Of a stretch of DNA of 64,000 bases, positions 17,149 through 26,061 are shown one piece after another (position 1 is the stretch's first letter; the number at the start of each line of letters is the position of its first letter). Source of the DNA: CBDCCV01 sp965215025 (lineage in GTDB: Bacteria; Bacteroidota; Rhodothermia; Rhodothermales; Salinibacteraceae); contig CBDCCV010000001.1 of the NCBI GenBank assembly GCA_965215025.1, forward strand, positions 930,001 through 994,000, written 5' to 3'. The position numbers were made by a program, and so were the translations under genes. The notes under the pieces are model-generated. The model searched no databases, was not told where the DNA came from, and saw only the letters and a program-made list of their open reading frames with translations.

Positions 17149-18387
17149 CTACGGTGCCGGGTCCGCCACCTGCCCGATGAAGAGGATCGTGCCGGAGTGG
17201 TTCTCGCGGATGGCGAACACGAACGGCCGGTCCACGCGCACCACCGGCGGCCCTACTGACGTGAGGCCTATGCTCACACTTGTGACCGCCGCCGCCTCGG
17301 TGCCTTCCTCGTTGACCTCGACAAAGGTCTTGTGCAGCACCTCGCTGATGTGCAGGTCCTTGCGGGCCGGGTTGATGCCGCCGAAGTCGGACGAGTCCGG
17401 GTCGAAGGCTTTGTTCATGCCCATCGCCTTGAGCACGTCGTTGAGCCTCTTTTTGTATTCGAGCTTGAAGCGCGGCATCTCCAGCGCGGCCAGCTCCTGC
17501 GGGTGCAGGCCGCCGGTGATCTCGCTCCAGCGCGCCTCGTCAAGGCCGGCGGCGAGTGCCTCGATGCTGTTGGCTTCGCCTTCGGGCAGGAGGATGGTCA
17601 TGGTGTAGAGGCTGTCGCCGTAGGGCAGGTCCACGGCGGTGACGCGCTCATCGCGGTAGTAGGCCAGCGTCGGCTCTTCGAGCGTCATCATCGGCACCGC
17701 TTTCTCGGAGCCGTCCGGCAGCGTGAAGGGGGCCTCCTCGGTCTTCTCCCGGTCAAACTGGTACTGCCAGTCGCCCTTGAAGTAGATGGCGTTGATGAGG
17801 TACATCATCGTGAGCGGGTGGATGGGCGGCTCGACGATTTTCTCGATCTTCCCGTTCGTTTTCTCCTTGACCCAGGCGTTGATGCGCGCGGGCGCCTCCG
17901 CGCTGGAGAAGTCGAGCGCGGCGACCTCGGCGTCGAAGAACTCCTTGTTCGTGTCGATAAAGGCCTGCTCGACGGCGAAGCCCTCGCGGTACCAGATCGA
18001 GTTGGCGAGGCTGAACTGCACGCTCAGGTCCAGCCCGCCCAAAAGGCCGATGAGGCTCTGGTAGGCCGCGTTGATCTCTTTTTGCGAGAGGCCGGCCAGT
18101 TCGAGCGCCGCTTCCATCTCGGCGCGCGTGGCGCCCTCGGCCCCATTGAGCGTCATGCCGAGGGCCATCGAGACGCTCAGGGGCGAGAGGAAGACGTTTT
18201 CCTGTGGCTCCTCGGCGCTGACGGCGCGGAAGAGCTTCAGGCCGAAGCGATGATTGGCCTCGACGAGGGCTTTTTCGGGCGCGGTGAGTGCGCGCGGCGG
18301 CTCGGCCGGTTCGGGTTCGGCCGCGTCGCAGGCTGAGAGCGCGAAGGCTGCAAAGCAAGAGGCGATCAGGAGCAGGGCGCGTGGCAT
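17149..18387 (-). CDS. Serpin-family protease inhibitor lipoprotein
   Basis: 412 residues. The lipoprotein signal MPRALLLIASCFAAFALSAC gives Cys20. The serpin core includes NVFLSPLSVSMALGMTLNGAEGATRAEM, YLINAIYFKGDWQYQFD, LHISEVLHKTFVEVNEEGTEAAAVT and RPFVFAIRENHSGTILFIGQV. The hinge EEGTEAAA (P17-P10) is intact, so an inhibitory serpin is predicted. By spacing from the hinge the scissile P1-P1' would be Thr-Ser in SIGLTSVG, although the loop seems one residue longer than in alpha-1-antitrypsin. It would be anchored in an envelope membrane and protect against own or foreign serine (or cysteine) proteases. Confidence 0.9.
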   Translation of the reverse strand: MPRALLLIASCFAAFALSACDAAEPEPAEPPRALTAPEKALVEANHRFGLKLFRAVSAEEPQENVFLSPLSVSMALGMTLNGAEGATRAEMEAALELAGLSQKEINAAYQSLIGLLGGLDLSVQFSLANSIWYREGFAVEQAFIDTNKEFFDAEVAALDFSSAEAPARINAWVKEKTNGKIEKIVEPPIHPLTMMYLINAIYFKGDWQYQFDREKTEEAPFTLPDGSEKAVPMMTLEEPTLAYYRDERVTAVDLPYGDSLYTMTILLPEGEANSIEALAAGLDEARWSEITGGLHPQELAALEMPRFKLEYKKRLNDVLKAMGMNKAFDPDSSDFGGINPARKDLHISEVLHKTFVEVNEEGTEAAAVTSVSIGLTSVGPPVVRVDRPFVFAIRENHSGTILFIGQVADPAP

Positions 18388-18471
18388 GACGGGTTTGTCG
18401 GTGCGGCTTGTAGAAGATGATGTCTGGTTTGAAGAGCGAGTCCACTCAAGAATCCCCGCCGGGGGGCCGGT

Positions 18472-18945
18472 TTACGGTGTCCCGCGTGACACCTCGAACC
18501 GCCCTCTGTTGTAAAGTCCCCAGCCTCCGTACGTCCACTCGCCCTCCAAACGGTCAAGGCCCTCGCTCTCAAACATTCCTCGAAGCGTCACATTGTCGTC
18601 TTCGATATTGGGGTTGAGGTTGACATACGCGCGTCCGTCCTCCCTGACACTGCCGCGAAGCTCTCCCTCTCCAACTTGCTGCCCGATCCTGTCGGCGTCC
18701 CCGATCTGCTCAAGGTCCCACGTGCCTTCGAGCAGGTAGCGGTTGCAATGCCGGCTGCACCCTTCGTCCTCCACCTCTCGGAAATCGATACGCAGCGTGC
18801 CTTGCACTATCGCCGCACCCGTCGAATCGTACGCGGTGTACGTGTAGGCTTGCGCGTCCGCCTGTGGGTTGTCTCCCACGATGCTGTAGCAACCTGAGAG
18901 CAAAAGAACGGCAACAGCGAAAATGGTCAGAAGCTGAATCTTCAT
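18472..18945 (-). CDS. Small hypothetical lipoprotein
   Basis: 157 residues starting MKIQLLTIFAVAVLLLSGC, a clear lipoprotein signal with Cys at about residue 19. The mature part is beta-rich (QAYTYTAYDSTGAAIVQGTLRIDF, YLLEGTWDLEQIG, GELRGSV, VTLRGMFESEGLDRLEGEWTYGGWG) with two cysteines (CSRHC) that could pair. I do not recognise the family. The frame is open 29 codons upstream, but the signal peptide fixes the ATG at 18945. It lies 84 bp upstream of the serpin gene on the same strand. Confidence 0.7.
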   Translation of the reverse strand: MKIQLLTIFAVAVLLLSGCYSIVGDNPQADAQAYTYTAYDSTGAAIVQGTLRIDFREVEDEGCSRHCNRYLLEGTWDLEQIGDADRIGQQVGEGELRGSVREDGRAYVNLNPNIEDDNVTLRGMFESEGLDRLEGEWTYGGWGLYNRGRFEVSRGTP

Positions 18946-19085
18946 GGCGAGCACCTGCCTCCGCTTAAAGTTGTGATCTTCCGCAACGCCGTAACGCACG
19001 TTAACACATTGACCGTCTCTCTGCAAGGTCAAATCTCGTCCCCATCCGCACCGGCGCGACCGAGACCTATCTATCCGCCCGACAC

Positions 19086-19121
19086 AAAAAAGCCCCGCCC
19101 CGGACGAAGGAGCGAGGCTTT
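19086..19121 (-). terminator. Probable terminator after the HAD gene
   Basis: AAAAAAGCCCCGCCCC pairs imperfectly with GGAGCGAGGCTTT. The A-run gives a U-run on the minus-strand transcript of the HAD phosphatase gene ending at 19160. Confidence 0.6.
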
Positions 19122-19159
19122 CGTTCGCTTCAGCCTTTCCGGTTGAATGGCGCCGCGTG

Positions 19160-19915
19160 CTATTCGGCGTGGAGCGCCACCTCGGCGGTGCGCTCGCCGA
19201 AGTGCTCGATCACGTCGGGGAGCTTGTTCGGGTCGTCGATGACGAGGTGGGCGCCGCGCGCGCGCAGGAGGCGGGCGTGCGCCTCACGCTCGACGTAGGG
19301 CGGCACCACGCCCAGCGCGTAGAAACCGGCCGCGCGGGCCGCCTCCATGTCGTCCACCGAGTCGCCGATGTAGAGGGCCTCTTCCGGGCGCGTGCGCCGG
19401 CCGACGGCGGCCAGGATGGCGAGCGCGTGCTGGAGCGGGAACGGATGCGGCTTTTCGCGCCCTTCTTGCTTCTCCTTCGCCACCACGAGTGGGAAGTAGC
19501 GCTTCCACCCGAAGCGGTCGAGCGTCCACTCGGCCTCGGCCTCGGGGCGGCCCGTGATCACGCCCATGACGGCGCCCCGCGAGGCGAGCTTGTCCAGGAC
19601 GCGCGTGCGGATGAGCGCCGGCTCCTCGGCGATGAACCCGTCCCAGTGGGCGCCTCGGTAGCGCCGCTGGAACTCGTCGATGACGCGGCTAAGCGGCACG
19701 TTCATCGAGGTGTCTGTGATGATAGCGTGCGTGAGCTTCCAATCGTCATTAAAGCCGCCCTGGTTTTTGTAGCGCTGCACGGTGCCGGGCACGATCTGCC
19801 GCCCGGTGAAGTGGCCGACGGTTTCCTCGATGGCGCGGCGGTAGGAGCGCGAGACGTCTACGAGCACGCCATCGATGTCAAAGAAAAGAGCCTTCAGGTT
19901 GATGGGTTGGGGCAT
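19160..19915 (-). CDS. HAD-superfamily phosphatase (subfamily IA-like)
   Basis: 251 residues with HAD motif I FFDIDGVLVDVS (about 11-22), motif II GVITGRP (about 117-123), a lysine before motif III (REKPHPFP) and motif III YIGDSVDDMEAARAAG. The cap inserted after motif I and the NQGGFNDDWKLT segment resemble the TIGR01548-type hydrolases, sometimes found near histidine biosynthesis genes. The substrate is unknown; a small phosphorylated metabolite is likely, in the cytoplasm. Two tiny hairpins lie in the 157 bp before the start codon. Confidence 0.82.
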   Translation of the reverse strand: MPQPINLKALFFDIDGVLVDVSRSYRRAIEETVGHFTGRQIVPGTVQRYKNQGGFNDDWKLTHAIITDTSMNVPLSRVIDEFQRRYRGAHWDGFIAEEPALIRTRVLDKLASRGAVMGVITGRPEAEAEWTLDRFGWKRYFPLVVAKEKQEGREKPHPFPLQHALAILAAVGRRTRPEEALYIGDSVDDMEAARAAGFYALGVVPPYVEREAHARLLRARGAHLVIDDPNKLPDVIEHFGERTAEVALHAE

Positions 19916-20072
19916 ACGGAGGGGGCGGGGATTGCGGTGGGGAGGGACGCGGCAAAGCTATCGGCTTTGCACACGGCAGAAGCCGTTTCAGTTCCCCGCG
20001 CGGACGGCTGTAAGTGCTTTGGTTCTTTGGAGATAGAAGGCGCACGGGCAGACGCGCACCGCACTGCCCTGC

Positions 20073-20350
20073 TCAAGCGCGCCGCAACGCCGCGCGCAAC
20101 TCGGCCGGCGTGTAGACGGGAAGCGCGGCCGCCTCGAAGTCGCGCGTGCTGCGCTCAGGCGATGGCCTCGGCGCCGGCACGGCGGGCGGCCTCGTGCAGC
20201 ACGGCGTCCTCGTGGTCGCCAAAACTCAGCGCGAGGGGCGCGCGGAGAATGCCATGATCAACGGGCGCAGCTTTGCAGATCCGGAGCAGGTGATCCAGCG
20301 CCTCGCACGTCTTTTCCTCTCCTACGTGCCTGCGCCGCGCGCCTTCCTTG
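20073..20350 (-). pseudogene. Remnant of a PIN-domain (VapC-like) toxin
   Basis: Reading the minus strand from about 20350, one frame gives CEALDHLLRICKAAPVDHG, then ILRAPLALSFGDHEDAVLHE and AARRAGAEAIA, then a stop. Shifting one base, the reading continues RSTRDFEAAALPVYTPAELR and ends ALRRA-stop at 20073. Together these match the second half of PIN-domain proteins (a D-E-D-A-V helix and a TR..DF..LPVYTPAE C-terminus). The N-terminal half with the first catalytic aspartate is missing, cut off by the end of the SusD gene, and a frameshift splits the rest. It is a dead fragment. No antitoxin was found beside it. Confidence 0.65.
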
Positions 20351-20352
20351 AG

Positions 20353-21654
20353 CTACAGGTTCGGGTTCTGCACGCGCTCGGTCTCGGTGATGGGCAGGTA
20401 GCGCCACGGCCCCGGCGTATCGAAGGGGAGGCCAAAGCGCCGCTGGTCGATCAGACGCGCGCCCGTGACGAACAGCTCCATCTCGCGCTCGTGGACGATG
20501 GTGTTCGGCCCTTCCCCTTGCAGGGCGATGCTGCCGAGCGGCGCCAGGCCGTGGCTGGCGCGCACTTCGTTGACGAGTTCGAGCGCTTGGGCTTCGTCGC
20601 TGTCCAGGCGCAGGGTCAGCTCGGCGCGCATGAGGTGGTTCTCCTGCCACGTCATCACGTCGATGGGCGCGCCCGGATCGAGGTACAGCCCCTGCTCGTA
20701 GAAGGTGACGGGCGTCTCGTCGGACTCGAACCCGGTAATAGTGTAGAGCGCCACGCGGGCCGTGTCGAGCGCGCCGCTGAGCGCATCCGGGCTTTCGGCG
20801 ATGGCCGTCTCGTCGAAGCCGGCAAAGCGGAAGGCGGCCATGTACTGCGCGCGCCCCGGCCCGGCATCGTCATAGACGTCGTTGGAGGTGTCGATGCTGT
20901 GGAGGGCCTGGAACGGCACGTCGCCCTCGGCCAGCCCCTCCTCGGCGAGGGCCTGCGCCTGCTCGTAGGCCGCCTGCGGGTCGTCTCCCACGCTGGCCCT
21001 GTAGAGATGGCTCCGCGCTGAGAGCGAGCTGAGCAGGCGGTTCTCGTAGGCGCCGGCAAAGCCGCTGGCGCGCGCGCTGTCGAAGTCGGCCACGGCCAGG
21101 TCGTACATCTGGGCCGAGGGGATGAACGGGCTGGCGTCGATGGTGCCCCCGCCGCGCTCGGGGTCGAGGCCGAAGTAGGCGGCGTAGTAGTAGCGCGCCA
21201 GGCCGCCGTAGAGGTGCCCCACGTAGAGCGCCTCTTCCTTGACGGCGGGGTCGGCCTCCGGCCCGGAGAAGTCGAGCGCCTCGACGCGCCGCACGAGGTC
21301 GTCGGCCAGGAAGCGCAGCTGGCTCACGCTGTTGAAAAAGCCCACGACCTGGACGTTGTCGGCGGCGACCTCGGCCTGGTCGATCTCCCGGTACGAAGGG
21401 AACGTCGAGGTCGGGACGCGGTCGTCGAAGATCAGCTCGTCGGAGAGGCCGCCGCCTAAGAGCGCGGCGTCCTCGTGCGTGAAGGAGAACTGCGCCTCGA
21501 CGCCCTGCGTCACGAACGGGATCTGCACCGGGTTGTCCAAGACGTCGTCGTTCACCTCGTCGATGGGGTCGTCCACGTCGGAGACGAAGGCGTCGCAGCC
21601 GGCCAGCAAGGTGGCCGTGAGCGCGAGGAGGAAGACACGAGGAGCCGTTTTCAT
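20353..21654 (-). CDS. SusD/RagB-like nutrient-binding lipoprotein
   Basis: 433 residues, starting with a lipoprotein signal (MKTAPRVFLLALTATLLAGC) and ending in the usual SusD terminus LPITETERVQNPNL. Helical TPR-like segments dominate (VKEEALYVGHLYGGLARYYYAAYFG, MYDLAVADFDSARASG, ENHLMRAELTLRL), with a late ELFVTGARLIDQRRFGLP motif. It is shorter than classical SusD proteins (500-600). It lies 52 bp after its SusC partner and would form the lid of that transporter. The cluster suggests a peptide- or amide-type substrate rather than a glycan. It is the last gene of the long minus-strand cluster; a PIN remnant follows at once. Confidence 0.87.
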   Translation of the reverse strand: MKTAPRVFLLALTATLLAGCDAFVSDVDDPIDEVNDDVLDNPVQIPFVTQGVEAQFSFTHEDAALLGGGLSDELIFDDRVPTSTFPSYREIDQAEVAADNVQVVGFFNSVSQLRFLADDLVRRVEALDFSGPEADPAVKEEALYVGHLYGGLARYYYAAYFGLDPERGGGTIDASPFIPSAQMYDLAVADFDSARASGFAGAYENRLLSSLSARSHLYRASVGDDPQAAYEQAQALAEEGLAEGDVPFQALHSIDTSNDVYDDAGPGRAQYMAAFRFAGFDETAIAESPDALSGALDTARVALYTITGFESDETPVTFYEQGLYLDPGAPIDVMTWQENHLMRAELTLRLDSDEAQALELVNEVRASHGLAPLGSIALQGEGPNTIVHEREMELFVTGARLIDQRRFGLPFDTPGPWRYLPITETERVQNPNL

Positions 21655-21706
21655 AAGCCTTCTTCTGGTGATGGGCCGATGGAAAAGCGGAAGGGGCCGC
21701 GCCTGC

Positions 21707-24682
21707 TCAGAAGCGGAGCGTAAGCGTGACCGTGTACGTGCGCGGCGACGGCAGCGTAGCGAAGTGCGCGCGGCGCTGCGACCCGCGCGCGCCGTGCCAG
21801 TTCGCCTCCGGGTCCATCCCGCTGAACTCGGTGAACGTGAGCAGATTACGCCCGGTGAGCGCCAGCGACGCGCGCTCGACGTACTCGCGCCCGAGCGCGA
21901 AGCGGTTCACCAGGTCCGAGACGTCGTAGCTCAGGCTGACCTCGCGGAGTTTGAGGTAATCGGCGTCCTCGACGAAGTTGCCCAGCGGGCTGACGCCCGC
22001 CGTGGTAAAGGCGTTCGTGCGGGCGTAGGTCTCGGCCGCTTGGCGGTAGGCTTCGGTGCCCGGCTCCAGCCCGCCGGCGTCGAGGTCGGCCAGGTAGCCC
22101 ACGTTCTGCGCGCGCAACTCCTCGTCGGTCAAGCCTGCAAACGGGCCGATGCCGAGCTGGTAGCCCGCCACGTTCCGCTCGCGGATGCCGTTGAAGAAGC
22201 TCTGGAACTGCCGCGTGTAGCTCAGGGCGCTCAGCCCGTCGGTGAAGTCCATGAGCGCGTAGAGGTTGAAATTTCTCAAGAACCGGAAGTCGAACGAGAG
22301 CGAGCCGCTGTGCGCGGGGATCGGGTTGCCCAAGAACTCGCGCGCGGGGGTGCCGTCTTCGTCCAGCGTGGCCGGGACGGGGCCGGTGAACACGCCCTCT
22401 TCGTCAAAGCCCGCCACGGTGCGGTAGGTGTAGTAGGCCTTATCGGGCAGCCCTTCTTTCGTGACGTTCTGGCCGGCGTAGATGGGCTGCGCGCCGGCCA
22501 GGTCCAGCACCTTGTTCGTCTGGTAGCTGTAGATGGCCGTGAGCGAGAGCGCGTTCTGCCGCGTGCTGAATGCGGTGAAGTTCGCCTCCATCTCGACGCC
22601 CTGCCCCCGTTTCGCTCCGACGTTGAACGGGACCGTGGAGGCGATGCGCCCCGTCGAAGGCACGTTCTGGAAGCCGATGATCGAGCCTTGGGCGCGCTGG
22701 TAGTAGTACGTCGCGCTCAGGCCGAGCCGGCCGAAGAGGTCGGCGTCGAGGCCCAGCTCGACCTCGCGCACGCGCTCCGGCTCGATGTCCGGGTTGCCGA
22801 TGCTCGACGGCACGGCGCCGCTGCCGTAGGGCGAGGACTGCGCGTAGTAGCGCACGGGGATGCCGGCGGAGAGGCCGGGGAGCGACCCCGTCTCGCCGTA
22901 GGCCGCGCGCAGCTTGAACAGCTCCGCCGAGGCGGGCGCCAGGCCAAAGGCGTCCAGGCGCACGGCCACGCTCGCCTTCGGGTAGAAGATGCTGGCGGCC
23001 TGCTCGCCGATGGCCGTGGCGAAGTCCTGCCGCGCCCCCACCGTGAAGAACAGCCCGTCGCGGTAGCTGAATTCCTGCTGTGCGAAAAGGCCCGCCTCGC
23101 GCGCATCGAAAAAGACCTCATCGCCAAAGCTGAACTGCGTCCCGGCGCCCACGTTCGTGATCAGGCTCGTCGAGAAGTCCTCCTTCCCGAAGTCGAACGC
23201 GCGCAGCGTCCGGCTAAACGCCTGCCCGCCCACGAGGGTGGTGGCTTGCCACTCGCTGCCGAGGCCGTAGCGGTAGCGCGCGTTGAGGTCGTAGGTGTAC
23301 TGCTCGTTGCGCCGCTCGTAGATGGCGCGGTAGCCGTTGTTGACGGTGGGGATGCCCAGGTCCGGCGTGATGGTCTCGTCGTTGCGCAGCTCGTCGCCCT
23401 GGTAGCCCACGGAGGCGCGCACCTCGAAGCCCTCGACGGGCGCGTAGCTCAGGTGCGCCGAGCCGGTGAACTGGTTGATGCGCTGCACGTTGTCGATGCC
23501 CGTGATGGCCGTGCTGTCGCCCCACTGGTACGGGATGTTCGAGAGCGTCACGTTCGAGGCGATGCCGTAGAGGTTGTTGTCGCCCTGCGCGCGGGCGACG
23601 TCGTTGGTGGAGTACCCGGAGGTGAGCTTGAAGGTGAGGCCCTTGAGCGGGTACGCCTCGAAGTTGCCGCGGAAGTTGAAGCGGTCCTGCGTGTTGTAGC
23701 GCAGCGTCCCCGTCTCGTGGCGGTAGTCGAACGAGCCGTAGTAGCTCACCACGTCGGCCGCGCCGGAGACGCTCAGGCTCTGCTGGTTGATCGTGCCCGG
23801 CTCGAAAAAGCTGTTGGCCAGCTCGGGCGTGGGCGAGGTGTCGAGGTCGTACTCCGGCTGCCGGTTCGTGCCCAGGATGGACTTGTAGCGCACCGAGAAC
23901 GGCTCCCCGCCCCGGCTCCCGCTCTTGGTGGTGATGAGGACGACGCCGTTGGCGCCGCTCGTGCCGTAGAGCGCCGCGCCGGCTGGCCCCTTCAAGACCT
24001 CGATAGAGGCGATGTCTTCGGGGTTGAGGTTCGAGAGCGTCGAGACGCCCTGCCCGCCCGCGTAGAACCCGCCGATGTCTTGGTTGTCCGCGCGCACGCC
24101 GTCGATGTAGATCACGGGCTGGCCGTTGCCGCCGAGGCCGCCGCCGGAGCGCACGTCAAAGCGGAACCCGCTCCCCACGCTCCCCGACGTGGCCTGGAGG
24201 TTGACGCCGGCGATCTTGCCCGAGACGAGGTCGGCTAGGCCGGAGTAGGCGTTCTTGTCCGTCAACTCGTCGGCGTCCACGCTGGAGACGGCCACCTCGG
24301 CGCGCGCTTTCGAGGTCTCCGAAGCGATCCCCGTCACGACGATCTCCTCCATGCCCGTGAGGTCAGGCCGGAGCGCGATGTCCTGCTCCACGGTCTCGCC
24401 CGCGCTCACCACCACGGTCGCCTCGTAGTCCCGGAAGCCGACGTAGGAGACCGAGAGCGTGTGCTCGCCGGGCGGGACGTCAGGGATCGTGTAGCGCCCG
24501 TCCGGCCCGGTGGCCACGCCTCGCTCCAGCGCTTCGATGAGGACGTTGGTGCCGGGGAGCGGCTCCTCCGTCTGGCGGTCCGTCACCCGCCCCGTCACGG
24601 CGCCGCCGTCCTGCGCCGAGGCCACGGGGGGGATCAGGAGTAAGGCGATAGCGAGGCATACCGTCTTCGTAAGCGTTCTCAT
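21707..24682 (-). CDS. SusC/RagA TonB-linked outer-membrane transporter
   Basis: 991 residues: signal peptide (to VASAQ), carboxypeptidase-regulatory-like domain (about 25-110: GRVTDRQTEEPLPGTNVLIE...LSVSYVGFRDYE), a plug with ASIEVLKGPAGAALYGTSGANGVVLITTKSG (the SusC signature, about residues 218-250) and a barrel ending TYTVTLTLRF. It imports a substrate captured by the SusD protein encoded 52 bp downstream. A 30-bp element with a GntR-like palindrome lies about 100 bp upstream of its ATG and is repeated before the dehydrogenase gene at 35.6 kb, linking this pair to the catabolic genes. Confidence 0.92.
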   Translation of the reverse strand: MRTLTKTVCLAIALLLIPPVASAQDGGAVTGRVTDRQTEEPLPGTNVLIEALERGVATGPDGRYTIPDVPPGEHTLSVSYVGFRDYEATVVVSAGETVEQDIALRPDLTGMEEIVVTGIASETSKARAEVAVSSVDADELTDKNAYSGLADLVSGKIAGVNLQATSGSVGSGFRFDVRSGGGLGGNGQPVIYIDGVRADNQDIGGFYAGGQGVSTLSNLNPEDIASIEVLKGPAGAALYGTSGANGVVLITTKSGSRGGEPFSVRYKSILGTNRQPEYDLDTSPTPELANSFFEPGTINQQSLSVSGAADVVSYYGSFDYRHETGTLRYNTQDRFNFRGNFEAYPLKGLTFKLTSGYSTNDVARAQGDNNLYGIASNVTLSNIPYQWGDSTAITGIDNVQRINQFTGSAHLSYAPVEGFEVRASVGYQGDELRNDETITPDLGIPTVNNGYRAIYERRNEQYTYDLNARYRYGLGSEWQATTLVGGQAFSRTLRAFDFGKEDFSTSLITNVGAGTQFSFGDEVFFDAREAGLFAQQEFSYRDGLFFTVGARQDFATAIGEQAASIFYPKASVAVRLDAFGLAPASAELFKLRAAYGETGSLPGLSAGIPVRYYAQSSPYGSGAVPSSIGNPDIEPERVREVELGLDADLFGRLGLSATYYYQRAQGSIIGFQNVPSTGRIASTVPFNVGAKRGQGVEMEANFTAFSTRQNALSLTAIYSYQTNKVLDLAGAQPIYAGQNVTKEGLPDKAYYTYRTVAGFDEEGVFTGPVPATLDEDGTPAREFLGNPIPAHSGSLSFDFRFLRNFNLYALMDFTDGLSALSYTRQFQSFFNGIRERNVAGYQLGIGPFAGLTDEELRAQNVGYLADLDAGGLEPGTEAYRQAAETYARTNAFTTAGVSPLGNFVEDADYLKLREVSLSYDVSDLVNRFALGREYVERASLALTGRNLLTFTEFSGMDPEANWHGARGSQRRAHFATLPSPRTYTVTLTLRF

Positions 24683-24780
24683 GGCTACCGTGCTTGGTTA
24701 GGTGAGAGAAAACCAGTTCCTCAAGGATGGCTTCCCGTTCAGGAACGCCTGCGGCGCAGTTCCTCGTAAGCCACTGCGCA

Positions 24781-24810
24781 TTGTGTTTTGTATACAATGT
24801 TAAGAAACGG
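24781..24810 (-). promoter_or_regulatory. Conserved 30-bp promoter/operator element upstream of SusC
   Basis: The core palindrome TTGTATACAA is at 24788-24797. The 30-bp block agrees at 25 positions with 35675-35704, and both lie 92-99 bp upstream of a minus-strand start codon. TTGTATACAA resembles binding sites of FCD-type GntR regulators, and such a regulator is encoded at 35929. The element could instead be a shared core promoter. Confidence 0.6.
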
Positions 24811-24927
24811 CGATCTTTCGTTCAACCCAAAAATTTCTGCCCTCTGTCATCGGTCAGACGGAGTGCCCCGCCTTCCTGAAAGTGTGCTTGAACGTTGCCG
24901 CCGTCAGCAGCGGGCACGGACGTGATT

Positions 24928-26061
24928 TCACGGATCGCGCGCCCTCGTAGCGGCGGCGGAGACCATCGCCTGCGCGATCTCGCGGGCGAGGCCCCAGGCG
25001 TCGGCCTCGCCGCCGAAGCCGCGGCCCAGGTTCGTGAGCACGATCACGGTGAGCGTATCGCTGGGAACGCGCACGATCTCTGTGCCGGTGATGCCCGTGT
25101 GCCGCAGCAGCGTGTGCTCTTCCGTCTGCTCGACCCCCCATCCGAACCCGTAGGGATAGGTGCTCCCATCGCTTAGCTCCACCGGCGTCCACATCGCACG
25201 CTTGCTCTTCTCGCTCAGGAGCCGGTCCGCGTAAAGGGCGGCGTCCCACTTCGCCAGGTCGCCCACGGTCGAGAAAAGGCCGAAGTGCGAGGGCAGCTCG
25301 TACTGCCACGGCCGGTGCAGATTCGACAGCGTGCCGTCGCGCAGCGTGTAGCCCCGCGCCAGGTTTTTGTGGATGCCGACGGGGTCGGTGATGAAGGTAT
25401 TCATCATTTCCAGCGGCTCGAGGATGCGTTCCTGCATGAACTGCCGCCAGGGCGTCCCGCTCACGTGCTCGGTCATCAGGCCGAGGAGGAAGTAGCCCAC
25501 GTCGCTGTACGCCCACGCCTCGCCGGGGCGCGTGCGAAGGGTGTCGGCGCGGGCGGCGGCCCAGCTTTCTTCGGTGGAGATCCACACCTGATCGTAGTGA
25601 CGGCCTCCGCCGCCGCTGAAGCCCTGGCCGATGGGCGGCAGGCCCGAGGTGTGCGTCAGGAGATGGCGCGGGGTGATGGCGCTCCACGCCTCGGGCGCGT
25701 CCTCGGGCAGGTAGCGCGTGATGGGCGCGTCGAGGTCGATCTGGCCTTCTTCGGCGAGCATCATCACGCCGGCGGCGGTGAACTGCTTGGTGATCGAGGC
25801 GAGCGCAAAGCGCGTCTCCGTGGTGACGGGCACGCCGTTCTCGACGCTGGCGAGGCCGTAGGCGCGCTGGGCGAGGACGTCGCCGTTGCGCGTGATCGCC
25901 AGGGTGAGGCCGGGGATCTGGCGCCTTTCCATCTCGCGCTCGATGTAGGCGTTGAGCGTGTCAGGCACCGCGGCGACCCCCTGCGCAAAAACGCGGCTCA
26001 GCGGCGCAGCGGCGAGGAGAAGAAGCACGCAGAGGCGGATGCGCATAGGGGCAGCCCTCAT
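24928..26061 (-). CDS. Serine hydrolase, class C beta-lactamase/D-aminopeptidase fold (S12)
   Basis: 377 residues, exported (hydrophobic leader ending SRVFAQG). The catalytic SxxK is S89-I-T-K92, the second motif is Y185-S-D187 (Asp in place of the usual Asn), and the third is H321-T-G323. These place it in the beta-lactamase/penicillin-binding-protein-like family, which includes D-aminopeptidases, esterases and amidases. The start is supported by a TAATG overlap with the stop of the upstream gene, indicating translational coupling. Together the two hydrolases probably process the imported substrate in the periplasm. A role in antibiotic resistance is possible but the context argues against it. 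Confidence 0.87.
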   Translation of the reverse strand: MRAAPMRIRLCVLLLLAAAPLSRVFAQGVAAVPDTLNAYIEREMERRQIPGLTLAITRNGDVLAQRAYGLASVENGVPVTTETRFALASITKQFTAAGVMMLAEEGQIDLDAPITRYLPEDAPEAWSAITPRHLLTHTSGLPPIGQGFSGGGGRHYDQVWISTEESWAAARADTLRTRPGEAWAYSDVGYFLLGLMTEHVSGTPWRQFMQERILEPLEMMNTFITDPVGIHKNLARGYTLRDGTLSNLHRPWQYELPSHFGLFSTVGDLAKWDAALYADRLLSEKSKRAMWTPVELSDGSTYPYGFGWGVEQTEEHTLLRHTGITGTEIVRVPSDTLTVIVLTNLGRGFGGEADAWGLAREIAQAMVSAAATRARDP

